This document shows positions 26,326-34,911 of a DNA stretch of 64,000 nt, one piece after another. The notes below the pieces were generated by a model that saw only the letters and a program-made list of their open reading frames with translations, had not been told where the DNA came from and searched no databases. Position 1 is the first letter of the stretch, and each line of letters begins with the position of its first letter. Both the position numbers and the translations under genes were made by a program. Origin of the DNA: Bosea beijingensis (GTDB taxonomy: Bacteria; Pseudomonadota; Alphaproteobacteria; Rhizobiales; Beijerinckiaceae); contig NZ_CP132359.1 of NCBI RefSeq assembly GCF_030758975.1, positions 434,001 to 498,000 on the forward strand, read 5' to 3'.

Positions 26326-27813
26326 TCAGATGCTGAGATCGACGCCGCCGAGCCGGATCAGACGGCGCTGCGGTACGGAGTCGACGGAAAGGGGAGCGTC
26401 TTCGGCCAGCTCGATGCCGTTCGGCTGGCGCGGGCGCTGCGGCGCCTCGTCCTGCTGGCGGTTCTGGCGGAAGGCGGATTGATCGGACGGGTCGCGCAAG
26501 GTGATGTCGACACCGCCATCGGACGGCTTGAGGCCGGCCTGCTCGAAGGCGCGTTCCAGCGTGCGCGCATCGCGCTGCAGGAGTTGCAGCGTCTCGACGC
26601 GGTCGACGACCAGCCTGGCGCTGACCTCGCCCTTGTCGGAAATCGACAGGCTGACGTCGACGCGGCCCAGCTCGTCCGGATCGAGCCGGATATCGAATTG
26701 CCGCGCGCCCGACATGGCCCGCAGGCCGATCTCGATCGGCACGACATGGATCGGCGTCGGCTGGCCGCTCGCCGTGCCCTGGCCGGGTGCGCCGGGAGCA
26801 TTACCAGCCGCCGCGCTCGGGTCGAACGGCAGGGCTAGGCGCTCATTTCCGGATTTCCCGGGTGCCTGCTGCAGCAGGGTCGAGAGGTCGAACGGTGTTG
26901 CCGGCTGCTGGGGAGCATCGAGCGCCTTGGCCTCGGCCGGTGCCTGCGGGCGATTGGCGGCCGCAGGCTGGTCGGCCTTGGCCAGGATATCCGCAAGCTC
27001 CTTCACGCCCTGCCCGGCGGTTCCGATGGCCTGCACGCCCTGAGCGGTCTTGCCGTCCTGGACAACCGCGCCCGCGGCTGGCTCCTGTTCCGTCCCCGGC
27101 ATGGCGATGACAGGCAATCCGGCGCCGGCAGCAGCGAATTGCGGCCGCGCGGTATCCTTCTTCGCGCCACCTTCGGTCGACGACGCCTCGATGGCCTCGC
27201 CCTCGGCGGCGGCCAGCAGCGGCCCTTGCGGCAGCAGCGCCGGCAGGACAGCGACCGGAACCGGAGCGACAGTAGCTTGGACCTCGGCCGCAGCGATTGG
27301 AGCCGTGGTGGCAACCTCGCCTTCGCCGGCTGCCTTGCTGTCTTTCTTTGCCGAACCGTCCTCCGTCTCGCCGGCAGCTTCGCCGGCTTCGATCGCTTCG
27401 CCTTCGCCGGCAGGCTTGACCTGCGAGCCCGCCTGGGCCGCGGCCATCGCGATCAGGAATGCGATCCCGGTTGCGGCGGCCTTTGGCTGCTGCGGCGTGG
27501 CCGCACCGGTCTGAACGGCGGAAGAAACCGGTTCGGCGGGTGAAACGGCCGCTTGAGATGCGGTAAGCTGTGCCTTCACCTTGGCTGGATCGACGACCTG
27601 CTCCACGCCAGCGGCCTCCTTGGCTGCGACAACCTCGGAGGCGGCCGCGGCCTTGCCGGCCGCGCCTGCCTTGCCCGCTTCGGCGGAACCGGTCTCGGCC
27701 TCCGGCAACGTGAAGACCTCGCCGCCCTCGCGCTGCTCGGTTTGACCGGCGCGCGACCGGACGACCGGCGCTTCGGCAGTGGCCTGACTTGTGAACGCAG
27801 ACTGGATCGGCAT
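26326..27813 (-). CDS. fliK: Flagellar hook-length control protein FliK
   Basis: A 495-residue protein with a long Ala/Glu/Gly/Pro-rich, disordered N-terminal two thirds and a conserved C-terminal FliK domain (about 390-465), with IRLDPDELGRVDVSLSISDKGEVSARLVVD and LQRDARTLERAFEQAGLK. FliK is exported and measures the hook, then switches export specificity. The ATG at 27813 (MPIQSAF) is chosen because the sigma-54 promoter lies just upstream, inside what would be coding sequence if the frame began at 27894. Its transcript continues into flgD. Confidence 0.9.
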   Translation of the reverse strand: MPIQSAFTSQATAEAPVVRSRAGQTEQREGGEVFTLPEAETGSAEAGKAGAAGKAAAASEVVAAKEAAGVEQVVDPAKVKAQLTASQAAVSPAEPVSSAVQTGAATPQQPKAAATGIAFLIAMAAAQAGSQVKPAGEGEAIEAGEAAGETEDGSAKKDSKAAGEGEVATTAPIAAAEVQATVAPVPVAVLPALLPQGPLLAAAEGEAIEASSTEGGAKKDTARPQFAAAGAGLPVIAMPGTEQEPAAGAVVQDGKTAQGVQAIGTAGQGVKELADILAKADQPAAANRPQAPAEAKALDAPQQPATPFDLSTLLQQAPGKSGNERLALPFDPSAAAGNAPGAPGQGTASGQPTPIHVVPIEIGLRAMSGARQFDIRLDPDELGRVDVSLSISDKGEVSARLVVDRVETLQLLQRDARTLERAFEQAGLKPSDGGVDITLRDPSDQSAFRQNRQQDEAPQRPRQPNGIELAEDAPLSVDSVPQRRLIRLGGVDLSI

Positions 27814-27857
27814 GAACGGTCCCGTGACGCGGGCAACAACGCGCCCGAACCGTTCCA

Positions 27858-27872
27858 GCAAGTTGCGAGCCA
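27858..27872 (-). promoter_or_regulatory. Sigma-54 promoter of fliK-flgD
   Basis: On the minus strand TGGCTCGCAACTTGC matches the RpoN consensus TGGCACG-N4-TTGC with one mismatch, and the essential GG and GC are exactly 10 bases apart. The element ends 45 bases before the fliK ATG. The sigma-54 activator FlbD is encoded nearby. Confidence 0.8.
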
Positions 27873-28067
27873 GAAACGGTCCTTGCTGAATCAAGGCCTT
27901 AGCACCACTTCTCTTGCCGAACGGGCAAGATGAGCCCGGTTCAACACGCCCAGCCCGGCAGGATTTGCCGATCCTGCTGGCGGCATCGGAGCAAAGCCGG
28001 TATAGAGCCGGCAGGCGCGCCGACGCCGCCTTTCAAGCCCTCCGAGCCAGCCACGACACAGCCCAGA

Positions 28068-29255
28068 ATGACCGCGCCCTCCCGCAATTCCCTCGACATC
28101 GCCAAGCCGCCCGCGGCCACGCGCGTCGTCGCGGCGATGTCCGGCGGCGTCGATTCCTCCGTGGTCGCGGCCCTGCTCAAGCGCGAGGGCTACGATGTCA
28201 TCGGCGTCACGCTCCAGCTCTACGATCACGGCGCCGCCGTCCATCGCGCCGGCGCCTGCTGCGCCGGGCAGGACATCCACGACGCCCGCCGCGTCGCCGA
28301 GACGATCGGCATCCCGCATTACGTGCTCGACTACGAAAGCCGCTTTCGCGACGCGGTGATCGAGCGCTTCGCCGAGAGCTATCTCGCCGGCGAGACGCCG
28401 ATCCCCTGCGTCGAATGCAACCGGACCGTGAAATTCCGCGACCTGCTCGATCTCGCCAGGGAACTCGGTGCCGACGCCCTGGCGACCGGCCATTACGTGC
28501 TCAGCCGCGATCTCGGCGACGGCCATCGCGGCCTGTTCCGTGCTGCCGACGCGAGCCGCGACCAGAGCTACTTCCTCTATGCCACGACGCAGGAGCAGCT
28601 CGACCTGCTGCGCTTCCCGCTGGGGCATATCGACAAGGCGCAGACCCGCGCGCTCGCTGCCGAGCTCGGCCTCGCCATCGCCGATAAGCCCGACAGCCAG
28701 GATATCTGCTTCGTGCCGAACGGCCGCTATGCCGACGTCATCGAGCGCCTGAAGCCCGGCGCCGCCCGCGCCGGAGACATCGTCCATCTCGACGGCCGCA
28801 TCCTCGGCCATCACGATGGCGTGCTGCATTACACCGTCGGCCAGCGCAAGGGGCTTGGCATCAGCGCGAGCGAACCGCTTTACGTCCTGCGCCTCGATGC
28901 CGACGACGCCCGTGTCATCGTCGGCCCGCGCGAGGCGCTGAGCGTGCGCGAAATCCGCCTGCGCGACCTTAACTGGCTCGGCGAGACCGCGCTCGACGCC
29001 CTGCCGCCGGAAGGGCTCGACGTCGCCGTGCGCGTCCGCTCGACCCGCGCTCCTCGCGAGGCCCGGCTCTTCCGTGACGCGGACGGCCTGCGCATCGAGC
29101 TCGCCAGCGACGAGGAAGGCGTTTCGCCCGGCCAGGCCTGCGTGATTTATGCCGATGCCGGCCCCGGCTCCCGGGTTCTCGGCGGTGGCACCATCCTGCG
29201 GCGCCCGCTCGCCATGCCGGCCTCGCCCTCGCCGGCCGCCCTCGCCGTGTCCTGA
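28068..29255 (+). CDS. mnmA: tRNA 2-thiouridylase MnmA
   Basis: A 395-residue enzyme that installs the 2-thio group on U34 of tRNA-Lys, -Glu and -Gln. The PP-loop [17 protein letters not shown] begins at about residue 22, the first catalytic Cys is near [10 protein letters not shown], and [13 protein letters not shown] holds the second catalytic Cys. The C-terminal beta-barrel region starts around 265 ([12 protein letters not shown]). An alphaproteobacterial insert [17 protein letters not shown] is present. The ATG at 28068 is chosen over an upstream open frame (to 27930) that overlaps the fliK promoter. It is divergent from fliK. Confidence 0.95.
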   Translation: MTAPSRNSLDIAKPPAATRVVAAMSGGVDSSVVAALLKREGYDVIGVTLQLYDHGAAVHRAGACCAGQDIHDARRVAETIGIPHYVLDYESRFRDAVIERFAESYLAGETPIPCVECNRTVKFRDLLDLARELGADALATGHYVLSRDLGDGHRGLFRAADASRDQSYFLYATTQEQLDLLRFPLGHIDKAQTRALAAELGLAIADKPDSQDICFVPNGRYADVIERLKPGAARAGDIVHLDGRILGHHDGVLHYTVGQRKGLGISASEPLYVLRLDADDARVIVGPREALSVREIRLRDLNWLGETALDALPPEGLDVAVRVRSTRAPREARLFRDADGLRIELASDEEGVSPGQACVIYADAGPGSRVLGGGTILRRPLAMPASPSPAALAVS

Positions 29256-29291
29256 TCGCTCAGGCCCGCTCTTCCGCTCGGATTCCCTATC

Positions 29292-29948
29292 ATGCCGGTG
29301 ACCCACCACCTCGACGGCCAGAAGCGCGTCTACGCGACCTGGGCCAAGTTCTACGACCGGATCTACCGGAACATACTGGCGCGCCCGCAACGCGAGGCGG
29401 TCGAGGCCGCCTCGCGTTGCGGGCCGGACATTCTTGAGATCGGCGTCGGCACCGGGCTCACCCTGCCTTATTTCATGCCCGATTCGCGCGTACTCGGCGC
29501 CGATCTCTCGCTGGACATGCTCAGGATCGCTCATCGCAAGGTCGTGAGCCAGAAGCTCGACCATGTCCGCGGGCTGATGGTGATGGACGCCTGCCGGCTC
29601 GGTTTCGGCAATGAGCGCTTCGACGCGGTCACCGCGCAATTCGTGATCACGCTCGTGCCGAATCCCGAGCAGGCGCTGGCCGAGATGGATCGCGTGCTGA
29701 AGCCCGGCGGCGAGATCATCATCTCCAGCCGCCTCGTCGATGATGGCGGCCTGTTGGCGCCGTTCTGGAGTGCGGTCGCGCCCCTGTCGAAGGCGATCGG
29801 CTGGAGTTCCGACTTCAAGGTCAGTCGCCTGACCGCCTGGGCGAAGGCCACGGGCCGCTACGAGACCGTCCATGTCGGGCGCGGCTATTTCAAGGTCGTC
29901 AGGCTTCGCAAGCAGGCTTCTGCCAATAACGCACGATCGAAGGCTTGA
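29292..29948 (+). CDS. Class I SAM methyltransferase, phosphatidylethanolamine N-methyltransferase-like
   Basis: A 218-residue soluble methyltransferase. The SAM site is ILEIGVGTGLTLPYF (motif I) followed by VLGADLSLDMLRIA; FDAVTAQFVITLVPNPEQAL and VLKPGGEIIISSRLV are motifs IV and V. The N-terminal VYATWAKFYDRIYRNIL and the overall length resemble PmtA of alphaproteobacteria, which methylates phosphatidylethanolamine to phosphatidylcholine. A ubiquinone-type methyltransferase cannot be excluded. It follows mnmA by 36 bases and may share its transcript. Confidence 0.68.
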   Translation: MPVTHHLDGQKRVYATWAKFYDRIYRNILARPQREAVEAASRCGPDILEIGVGTGLTLPYFMPDSRVLGADLSLDMLRIAHRKVVSQKLDHVRGLMVMDACRLGFGNERFDAVTAQFVITLVPNPEQALAEMDRVLKPGGEIIISSRLVDDGGLLAPFWSAVAPLSKAIGWSSDFKVSRLTAWAKATGRYETVHVGRGYFKVVRLRKQASANNARSKA

Positions 29949-30015
29949 CGGCCCCCCGCCGCGACGCCTATATCGCGCCTCGAAGACGAGCCGGCTCTGC
30001 CGGCCTCGGCCCTGT

Positions 30016-30092
30016 GGCGGGGTAGCTCAGCTGGTTAGAGCAGCGGAATCATAATCCGCGTGTCGGGGGTTCAAGTCCCTCTCCCGCTACCA
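30016..30092 (+). tRNA. tRNA with CAT anticodon (probably elongator tRNA-Met)
   Basis: A 77-nt cloverleaf with encoded CCA. The D-arm GCTCAGCTGGTTAGAGC, the anticodon stem GCGGA/TCCGC around the loop ATCATAA (anticodon CAT), and the T-arm GGGGGTTCAAGTCCCTC are complete. CAT is used by elongator Met, initiator Met and lysidine-modified Ile tRNAs. The acceptor end (G1-U72 wobble, no C1-A72 mismatch) is not the initiator pattern, and the body matches alphaproteobacterial elongator Met as I recall it. A decayed recombinase abuts the 3' end. Confidence 0.9.
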
Positions 30093-30351
30093 TCGGCCCC
30101 CCCGACCGTTTCGTCGGGAAGTGGTTGCCACCGATCGTGTTCGTCAGGTGGCCCTCGATCGAAATCTCTGGAATTGCTCCGATCTCGGCCGGGTGAACCG
30201 TCACTGTCGTTACGAGATCGCAGAGGGCGGCTTTTGATTTCGCCTCAAACGCCGTGCAGGCGTGGCGCGCGCGCCGGTTCTCCCGGCCATGATCGATCAG
30301 CGCCGTCCCCGACTGGCAAGACCCGCACCGCAGCAAGTCTGACACGAACAA
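30093..30351 (-). pseudogene. Serine recombinase C-terminal remnant
   Basis: On the minus strand an 85-codon stretch encodes DLLRCGSCQSGTALIDHGRE, then RARHACTAFEAKSKAALCDLVTTVTVHPAE and EISIEGHL. This resembles the zinc-ribbon (LLRCG-x-CG) and C-terminal segment (L-x-x-L-V-x-x-V-x-V-x-P) of large serine recombinases. No catalytic domain lies upstream, there is no ribosome site, and the frame passes into the antisense of the tRNA 3' end. It looks like a relic of an integrated element whose recombinase ended at the tRNA. Confidence is moderate because the match is short. Confidence 0.5.
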
Positions 30352-30829
30352 TCACCTGGCAACGACCGAAGCTCCGGCCGTCCGCTAAGCACTTTGCAAA
30401 GTCACCGCTTTGCGCCTGCCCTCGACTAAATCCACTCCATTTCCATTTGGCTGCTCCTGTCACACAAGGCTTTCTCTCACCGCGACGATTGAACTAAAGT
30501 CTATATTCGCAAACCGACAAAGATCAGCCCGGAATTTCAGCAAAGGCAACAGAAAAAGAATACCGGGAACGCCGGCTGGGCTGCCGATCTGCAGCAGATC
30601 TACCTGCGACAACTAGATCATACTTGTTATCCAGCGGCTTGGCCGGCGAGGCTTTCCTGGCGCGTTTTGGAGGCGCCCGGCGCTGGATGAACTCCGATCG
30701 CCGATTGCATCGGGTGAAGCGATAGCAATACTCTCGCGCCAGCAGCCGGCCTCACAGAACCGGCAGGTGAAGTCCAGCGTCGCCGCTCGGCGACGTGGTG
30801 AACTCTCGAATGACGCCGGAGGTGATTTG
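30352..30829. other. Non-coding, AT-richer stretch between recombinase relic and ABC system
   Basis: About 480 bases with no convincing gene. Composition is visibly less GC-rich than the surroundings between 30390 and 30640. A short inverted repeat GCAAAG-TCACCG-CTTTGC lies at about 30395-30412. It probably contains the rest of a decayed mobile element and, near 30760-30829, the leader of the binding-protein gene (strong GGAGGTGA before the ATG at 30830). No second copy of the tRNA 3' end was found here. Confidence 0.5.
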
Positions 30830-32497
30830 ATGATTTTCAGGACGACACTGGCCGCACTGGGCGTTGCGGGTTTGATGATGACCGCCGCGCCGGCGCAGGC
30901 TGCCAAGGATCAATTGACCATCGGCGTCGCGCAATTCCCCTCGACGCTTCACCCCAACATCGATGCCGAAGTGATCAAGGCCTATACGCTGGGCTTCGTC
31001 ATCCGCAACATCACGGCCTTCGACAAGGACTGGAAGAACACCTGCCTGAGCTGCACCGAGCTTCCCAGCGTGAAGAACGGCACGGCCAAGATCATCGACC
31101 TGCCCAATGGCGGCAAGGGCATGGAGGTCACGATCAAGCTGAAGCCGGATCTGAAATGGGCCGACGGCAAGCCGGTCACGACCAAGGATCTGGAATTCAC
31201 CTGGCGTCTCGGGCGCGATCCGAAGACCGGTTTCTCCAATTCCCAGCCCTGGACGCGGGCCGTCAAGCTCGACATCATCGACGCGACGACGGCGGTACTG
31301 ACCCTCGACAAGGTGCTGTCGTCCTATAACGAATGGGACCAGATCCTGCCGGAGCATATCGAGGGCCCCGTCTACGAGAAGGCCAAGGAAGCCGGCGACT
31401 ACATCAAGCAGACGACCTATGCCCGCAACCCGACCACGCCCGGCCTGTATAACGGCCCTTATATGGTCACCGGGTACACCTCCGGCTCCCAGGTCGTGCT
31501 CGAGCCCAATCCGCATTGGGCCGGCACCAAGCCCGGCTTCAAGCGCATCATCCTCAAGCTGATCGAGAACACCGCGGCCCTGCAGGCCAATCTCCTGTCG
31601 GGCGATGTCGACATGATCGGCGGCGAGGGCGTCGGCCTGTCGATCGATCAGGTTCTGGAGCTGCGCAAGCAGCATCCCGATCGCTTCGAGTACCTGTTCA
31701 AGCCGAGCCTGAACTACGAGCATATCGACCTGCAGAACGGCAACCCGCTGCTGAAGGATGTGCGGGTCCGGCAGGCCCTGATCTATTCCGCCGATCGCAA
31801 GACGCTGACCGACCGCCTGTTCCAGGGCCTGCAGCCGGTGGCCGACACCTGGGTCAATCCGCTCAATGCGAATTTCACCAAGGACACGCTGCACTACCCC
31901 TTTGATCTCGCCAAGGCCAAGGCCGTCCTGGCGGAAGCGGGCTGGAAGCCAGGCCCGGACGGCATCTGCCGCGACGCCGCCGGCACGCGCCTGTCGCTGG
32001 AATTCGCCACCACGGCGGGCAACCGCCTGCGCGAATTGCAGCAGGCCGTGCTGCAGAATAACTGGAAGGCCGCCTGCATCGAGGTCCGCATCAAGAACGA
32101 GCCGGCGCGAACCCTCTTCGGCGAGACCATGAAGAAGCGCAGCTATGGCGGGCTGGCGATGTACGCCTGGTCGAGCAGCGTGACGGAATCGCCGCGCCGG
32201 ACACTGGCGAGCGACAACATTCCGACCGAAGCCAATGGCTGGGGCGGCGCCAACTACATCAACTTCTCCAACCCGCGCATGGACGAGCTCATCGCCAAGT
32301 CCGAAACGGTGCTCGATCCGGAGGAGGGTAAGGTGCTCTGGGCCGAGATGCAGAAGATCTATGCCCAGGAACTGCCGGTCATCCCGCTGTTCTTCCGCTC
32401 GGAGGCGCATGTCTATCCGAAATGGCTGAAGGGCTACGAGCCGACCGGACACGGTCATTACGTCTCGATGTTCAGCGAGAACTGGCGTTCCGAGTGA
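30830..32497 (+). CDS. ABC transporter substrate-binding protein, family 5 (dipeptide/oligopeptide type)
   Basis: A 555-residue periplasmic binding protein with a Sec signal peptide (MIFRTTLAALGVAGLMMTAAPAQA, cleavage after AQA). The SBP_bac_5 signature is visible at VTIKLKPDLKWADGKPVTTKDLEFTW and DVRVRQALIYSADRKTL. Such proteins deliver peptides, opines, or nickel/glycoside conjugates to a DppBC-type permease. The ATG at 30830 follows GGAGGTGA. It is followed by two permease genes but no ATPase gene. Ligand unknown. Confidence 0.9.
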   Translation: MIFRTTLAALGVAGLMMTAAPAQAAKDQLTIGVAQFPSTLHPNIDAEVIKAYTLGFVIRNITAFDKDWKNTCLSCTELPSVKNGTAKIIDLPNGGKGMEVTIKLKPDLKWADGKPVTTKDLEFTWRLGRDPKTGFSNSQPWTRAVKLDIIDATTAVLTLDKVLSSYNEWDQILPEHIEGPVYEKAKEAGDYIKQTTYARNPTTPGLYNGPYMVTGYTSGSQVVLEPNPHWAGTKPGFKRIILKLIENTAALQANLLSGDVDMIGGEGVGLSIDQVLELRKQHPDRFEYLFKPSLNYEHIDLQNGNPLLKDVRVRQALIYSADRKTLTDRLFQGLQPVADTWVNPLNANFTKDTLHYPFDLAKAKAVLAEAGWKPGPDGICRDAAGTRLSLEFATTAGNRLRELQQAVLQNNWKAACIEVRIKNEPARTLFGETMKKRSYGGLAMYAWSSSVTESPRRTLASDNIPTEANGWGGANYINFSNPRMDELIAKSETVLDPEEGKVLWAEMQKIYAQELPVIPLFFRSEAHVYPKWLKGYEPTGHGHYVSMFSENWRSE

Positions 32498-32603
32498 TCG
32501 GACAAGCTGCAAGCCCGAACGCAGCCGCGACGACGCGGCCGCTGGGCGGGCAAGGCCTCACGCTGCGGCGCGCGGGAGCGCGCCGCGATAGGGAGTTGGG
32601 TTG

Positions 32604-33557
32604 ATGGCGTCCTTCATCACCCGCCGGCTGCTGCAGACCTTCGTGGTGCTGCTCATCATGTCGTTCGTGGTCTACGGGCTGATGGGGCTGATGCCGGGCG
32701 ATCCCGTCGACATCATGGCGGCGAGCCAGCCCGGCATGACTCCGGAGGTCATGGCCAATCTAAGGGCCATCTACGGGCTCGATCAGCCGCTCATGGTTCG
32801 CTATGCGCGCTGGCTTATGGCGGTGCTGAGCGGCGATTTCGGCTTTTCGCGCACGCATGCACGGCCCGTGCTGGAAGTTCTGACCCCGGCCCTGCTGCAA
32901 ACCTGCAAGCTCATGCTGGCGAGCTTCACGCTCAGCGTGATCCTGTCGCTGATCCTGGGCATCGCCTCGGCGCTGAAGCCCGGCGGCTGGATCGACGGCT
33001 TCGTCAGCCTGTTCGCCTTCGCCGGGATCTCGGTGCCGATCTTCTGGCTCGCCCTGGTGCTGATCCTGACCTTCGCGGTCGGGCTGCAATGGCTGCCGGC
33101 GAGCGGCATGGGCCAAGTCGGCAATTTCGGCTTCTGGGATCAGGCACGGCATCTCACGCTGCCGGTCCTGGCCCTGACGCTGGCCAATACCGGCCAGTTC
33201 ACGCGCTATGTCCGCGCTGCGATGATCGAGACGCTGCAGATGGACTTCGTCCGCACGGCACGCGCGAAAGGCGTCGGCAGCCGGCGCGTCATCCTCGTTC
33301 ACGCATTGCGCAATGCCATGGTGCCGTTCGTGACGATCATGGCTCTGAGCTTCGGGTCGCTGTTTTCCGGAGCCCTCGTCACCGAGACGATGTTCGCGCA
33401 GATGGGCATGGGCAAGATGATCTATGACTCCATCCTGTCCAACGACTTCAATCTCGCGCTGGTCGGATTGCTGTTCGCGACGTTCACGACGCTGATGGCC
33501 AATCTTTTGGCCGATCTGGCCTATGTCGCCCTCGACCCGCGGATTCGACTGGAATGA
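32604..33557 (+). CDS. ABC transporter permease, DppB/OppB type
   Basis: A 317-residue inner-membrane permease with six helices. The N-terminal segment ITRRLLQTFVVLLIMSFVVYGLMGLMPGDPVD, the G-L-D-Q-P-L region and the EAA-type loop TARAKGVGSRRVILVHALRNAMVPFVT are typical of the OppB family. An in-frame TTG directly before the ATG is unlikely to be the start. A 106-base gap follows the binding-protein gene. The stop overlaps the next start (ATGA). Confidence 0.92.
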   Translation: MASFITRRLLQTFVVLLIMSFVVYGLMGLMPGDPVDIMAASQPGMTPEVMANLRAIYGLDQPLMVRYARWLMAVLSGDFGFSRTHARPVLEVLTPALLQTCKLMLASFTLSVILSLILGIASALKPGGWIDGFVSLFAFAGISVPIFWLALVLILTFAVGLQWLPASGMGQVGNFGFWDQARHLTLPVLALTLANTGQFTRYVRAAMIETLQMDFVRTARAKGVGSRRVILVHALRNAMVPFVTIMALSFGSLFSGALVTETMFAQMGMGKMIYDSILSNDFNLALVGLLFATFTTLMANLLADLAYVALDPRIRLE

Positions 33558-34507
33558 GCACTCTGGACACGCCGATGGCGCAAGGCGGACACGGCCAGCC
33601 GCGCGCGGCCGATACGCAATCGATCTGGGCGCTGCGCTGGCGTCGTTTCCGCGGGCACCGCACCGGCGTGGCGAGCCTCATCGTGCTCGCTCTGCTGGTC
33701 GTGTTCTGCCTGATGGCGTGGCCGCTGGAAGCCTGGCGCGGCATCGACGCGACGCAGACCGACCTGTTCAAGCGCTACCAGCCGATCTCGGCCGAGCATT
33801 GGCTCGGGACCGACGATGCCGGGCGCGACGTGCTGGCAAGACTGATGTATGGCGGCCAGGTTTCGCTGCTGGTCGGCTTGCTGGCCACCCTCATCGGCAG
33901 CGTCTTCGGGGTCTCGCTCGGCCTGCTCGCTGGCTATTACGGCGGCCGTCTCGACAATGCCCTGATGCGGCTGACCGACGGCATGATCGCGCTGCCGCTG
34001 CTGCCGCTGCTGATCGTGCTCGGCGCGGTCGATCTGACCAAGCTCGGCTTCTCCACCGAGGCTGCCCATTCGCAATCGGTCGCCTTCTGGCGGATCATCC
34101 TGATCATCGCCCTGGTCGACTGGACGGCTATCGCGCGGATCGTCCGGGCCGCCACCCTCTCGGTCAAGGAGCGCGACTATGTCAGTGCGGCGCGCGGCAC
34201 CGGTGCGAACGCGCTCTACATCATGGCGCGGCATATCCTGCCCAACACGATCACGCCGATCATCGTCGCCTTCACCCTGACCGTCGGGCGCGTTATCCTG
34301 TTCGAATCGGTGCTGAGCTTTCTCGGCTTCGGCATCGTGCCGCCGACGCCGAGCTGGGGCAACATGCTCAACAACGCCCAGGAGCTGGTGACCACCGCGC
34401 CGGCGCTGGCGATCTATCCGGGGCTGCTGATCTTCATCACGGTGATCGCCGTCAATTTCCTCGGCGACGCCATGCAGCACGCCTTCGATCCGCGTTCGGA
34501 GAAATAA
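33554..34507 (+). CDS. ABC transporter permease, DppC/OppC type
   Basis: A 317-residue permease partner of the previous gene. After the first helix comes the periplasmic segment with HWLGTDDAGRDVLARLMYGGQVSLLVG, the hallmark of DppC, and the EAA loop VKERDYVSAARGTGANALYIMARHILPNTI. An additional N-terminal cytoplasmic stretch of about 35 residues is present. There is no ATPase gene downstream on this strand; the next gene is on the opposite strand. Confidence 0.92.
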   Translation: MSTLDTPMAQGGHGQPRAADTQSIWALRWRRFRGHRTGVASLIVLALLVVFCLMAWPLEAWRGIDATQTDLFKRYQPISAEHWLGTDDAGRDVLARLMYGGQVSLLVGLLATLIGSVFGVSLGLLAGYYGGRLDNALMRLTDGMIALPLLPLLIVLGAVDLTKLGFSTEAAHSQSVAFWRIILIIALVDWTAIARIVRAATLSVKERDYVSAARGTGANALYIMARHILPNTITPIIVAFTLTVGRVILFESVLSFLGFGIVPPTPSWGNMLNNAQELVTTAPALAIYPGLLIFITVIAVNFLGDAMQHAFDPRSEK

Positions 34508-34911
34508 CCTGCGCGCTCGTCAGGCTTTCCGCGTTCCATCGCGGCCCGTCCAGCATCCACGCGCGGGCCACGGACGATGGTCGGTGCGGATGACTTGCTG
34601 GCGCCGAGCAACCTGCTGTCCTCCTCCGGCGACAAGGCTTCGGCGCCGCGCCCGTTGAGAAACGCCTCGGTGCCGGCATCGCCGCTTGCCGACGCATAGC
34701 CGGATGCCGGGGGAGCCTTGCGGCGAGGAATTCCGTGCGCCGGTTGCCGGCGTCCCCGCAGGCCACCCCGTCCCAGCCCGACACAGTGGCCGAGCGTGTC
34801 AGCGTCATCGTGCAACGCCGCAGGCGCCGCAGCAGCGCGACGGTCGCTCCGCGAAACCCGACCCAACTCGGCCGCATCCGCAAAGCGCGGTATTTGGGTC
34901 GATGAAGCTCG
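34508..34911. other. Unassigned 404-base intergenic stretch
   Basis: No frame here shows a recognisable protein. Frames on the minus strand are open but read as Arg/Ala-rich shadow sequence. GC content and codon periodicity are like a coding region, so this could be the remains of a decayed gene, possibly of the ATPase lost from the preceding ABC system; nothing in the translation (no Walker or LSGGQ motif) supports that. No terminator hairpin was found. Confidence 0.3.

Noticed and set aside
27891..29873. A 660-codon minus-strand frame opposite mnmA and the methyltransferase gene
   Set aside because: Low-complexity shadow translation; the plus-strand genes carry catalytic motifs.
30395..30412. 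GCAAAG/CTTTGC dyad as an attachment site
   Set aside because: Too short, no partner copy in the window and not related to the tRNA 3' end.
30060..30497. A 145-codon plus-strand frame after the tRNA
   Set aside because: Begins inside the tRNA gene, has Ser/Pro/Arg-rich shadow sequence and no similarity; the minus strand shows the recombinase-like remnant.
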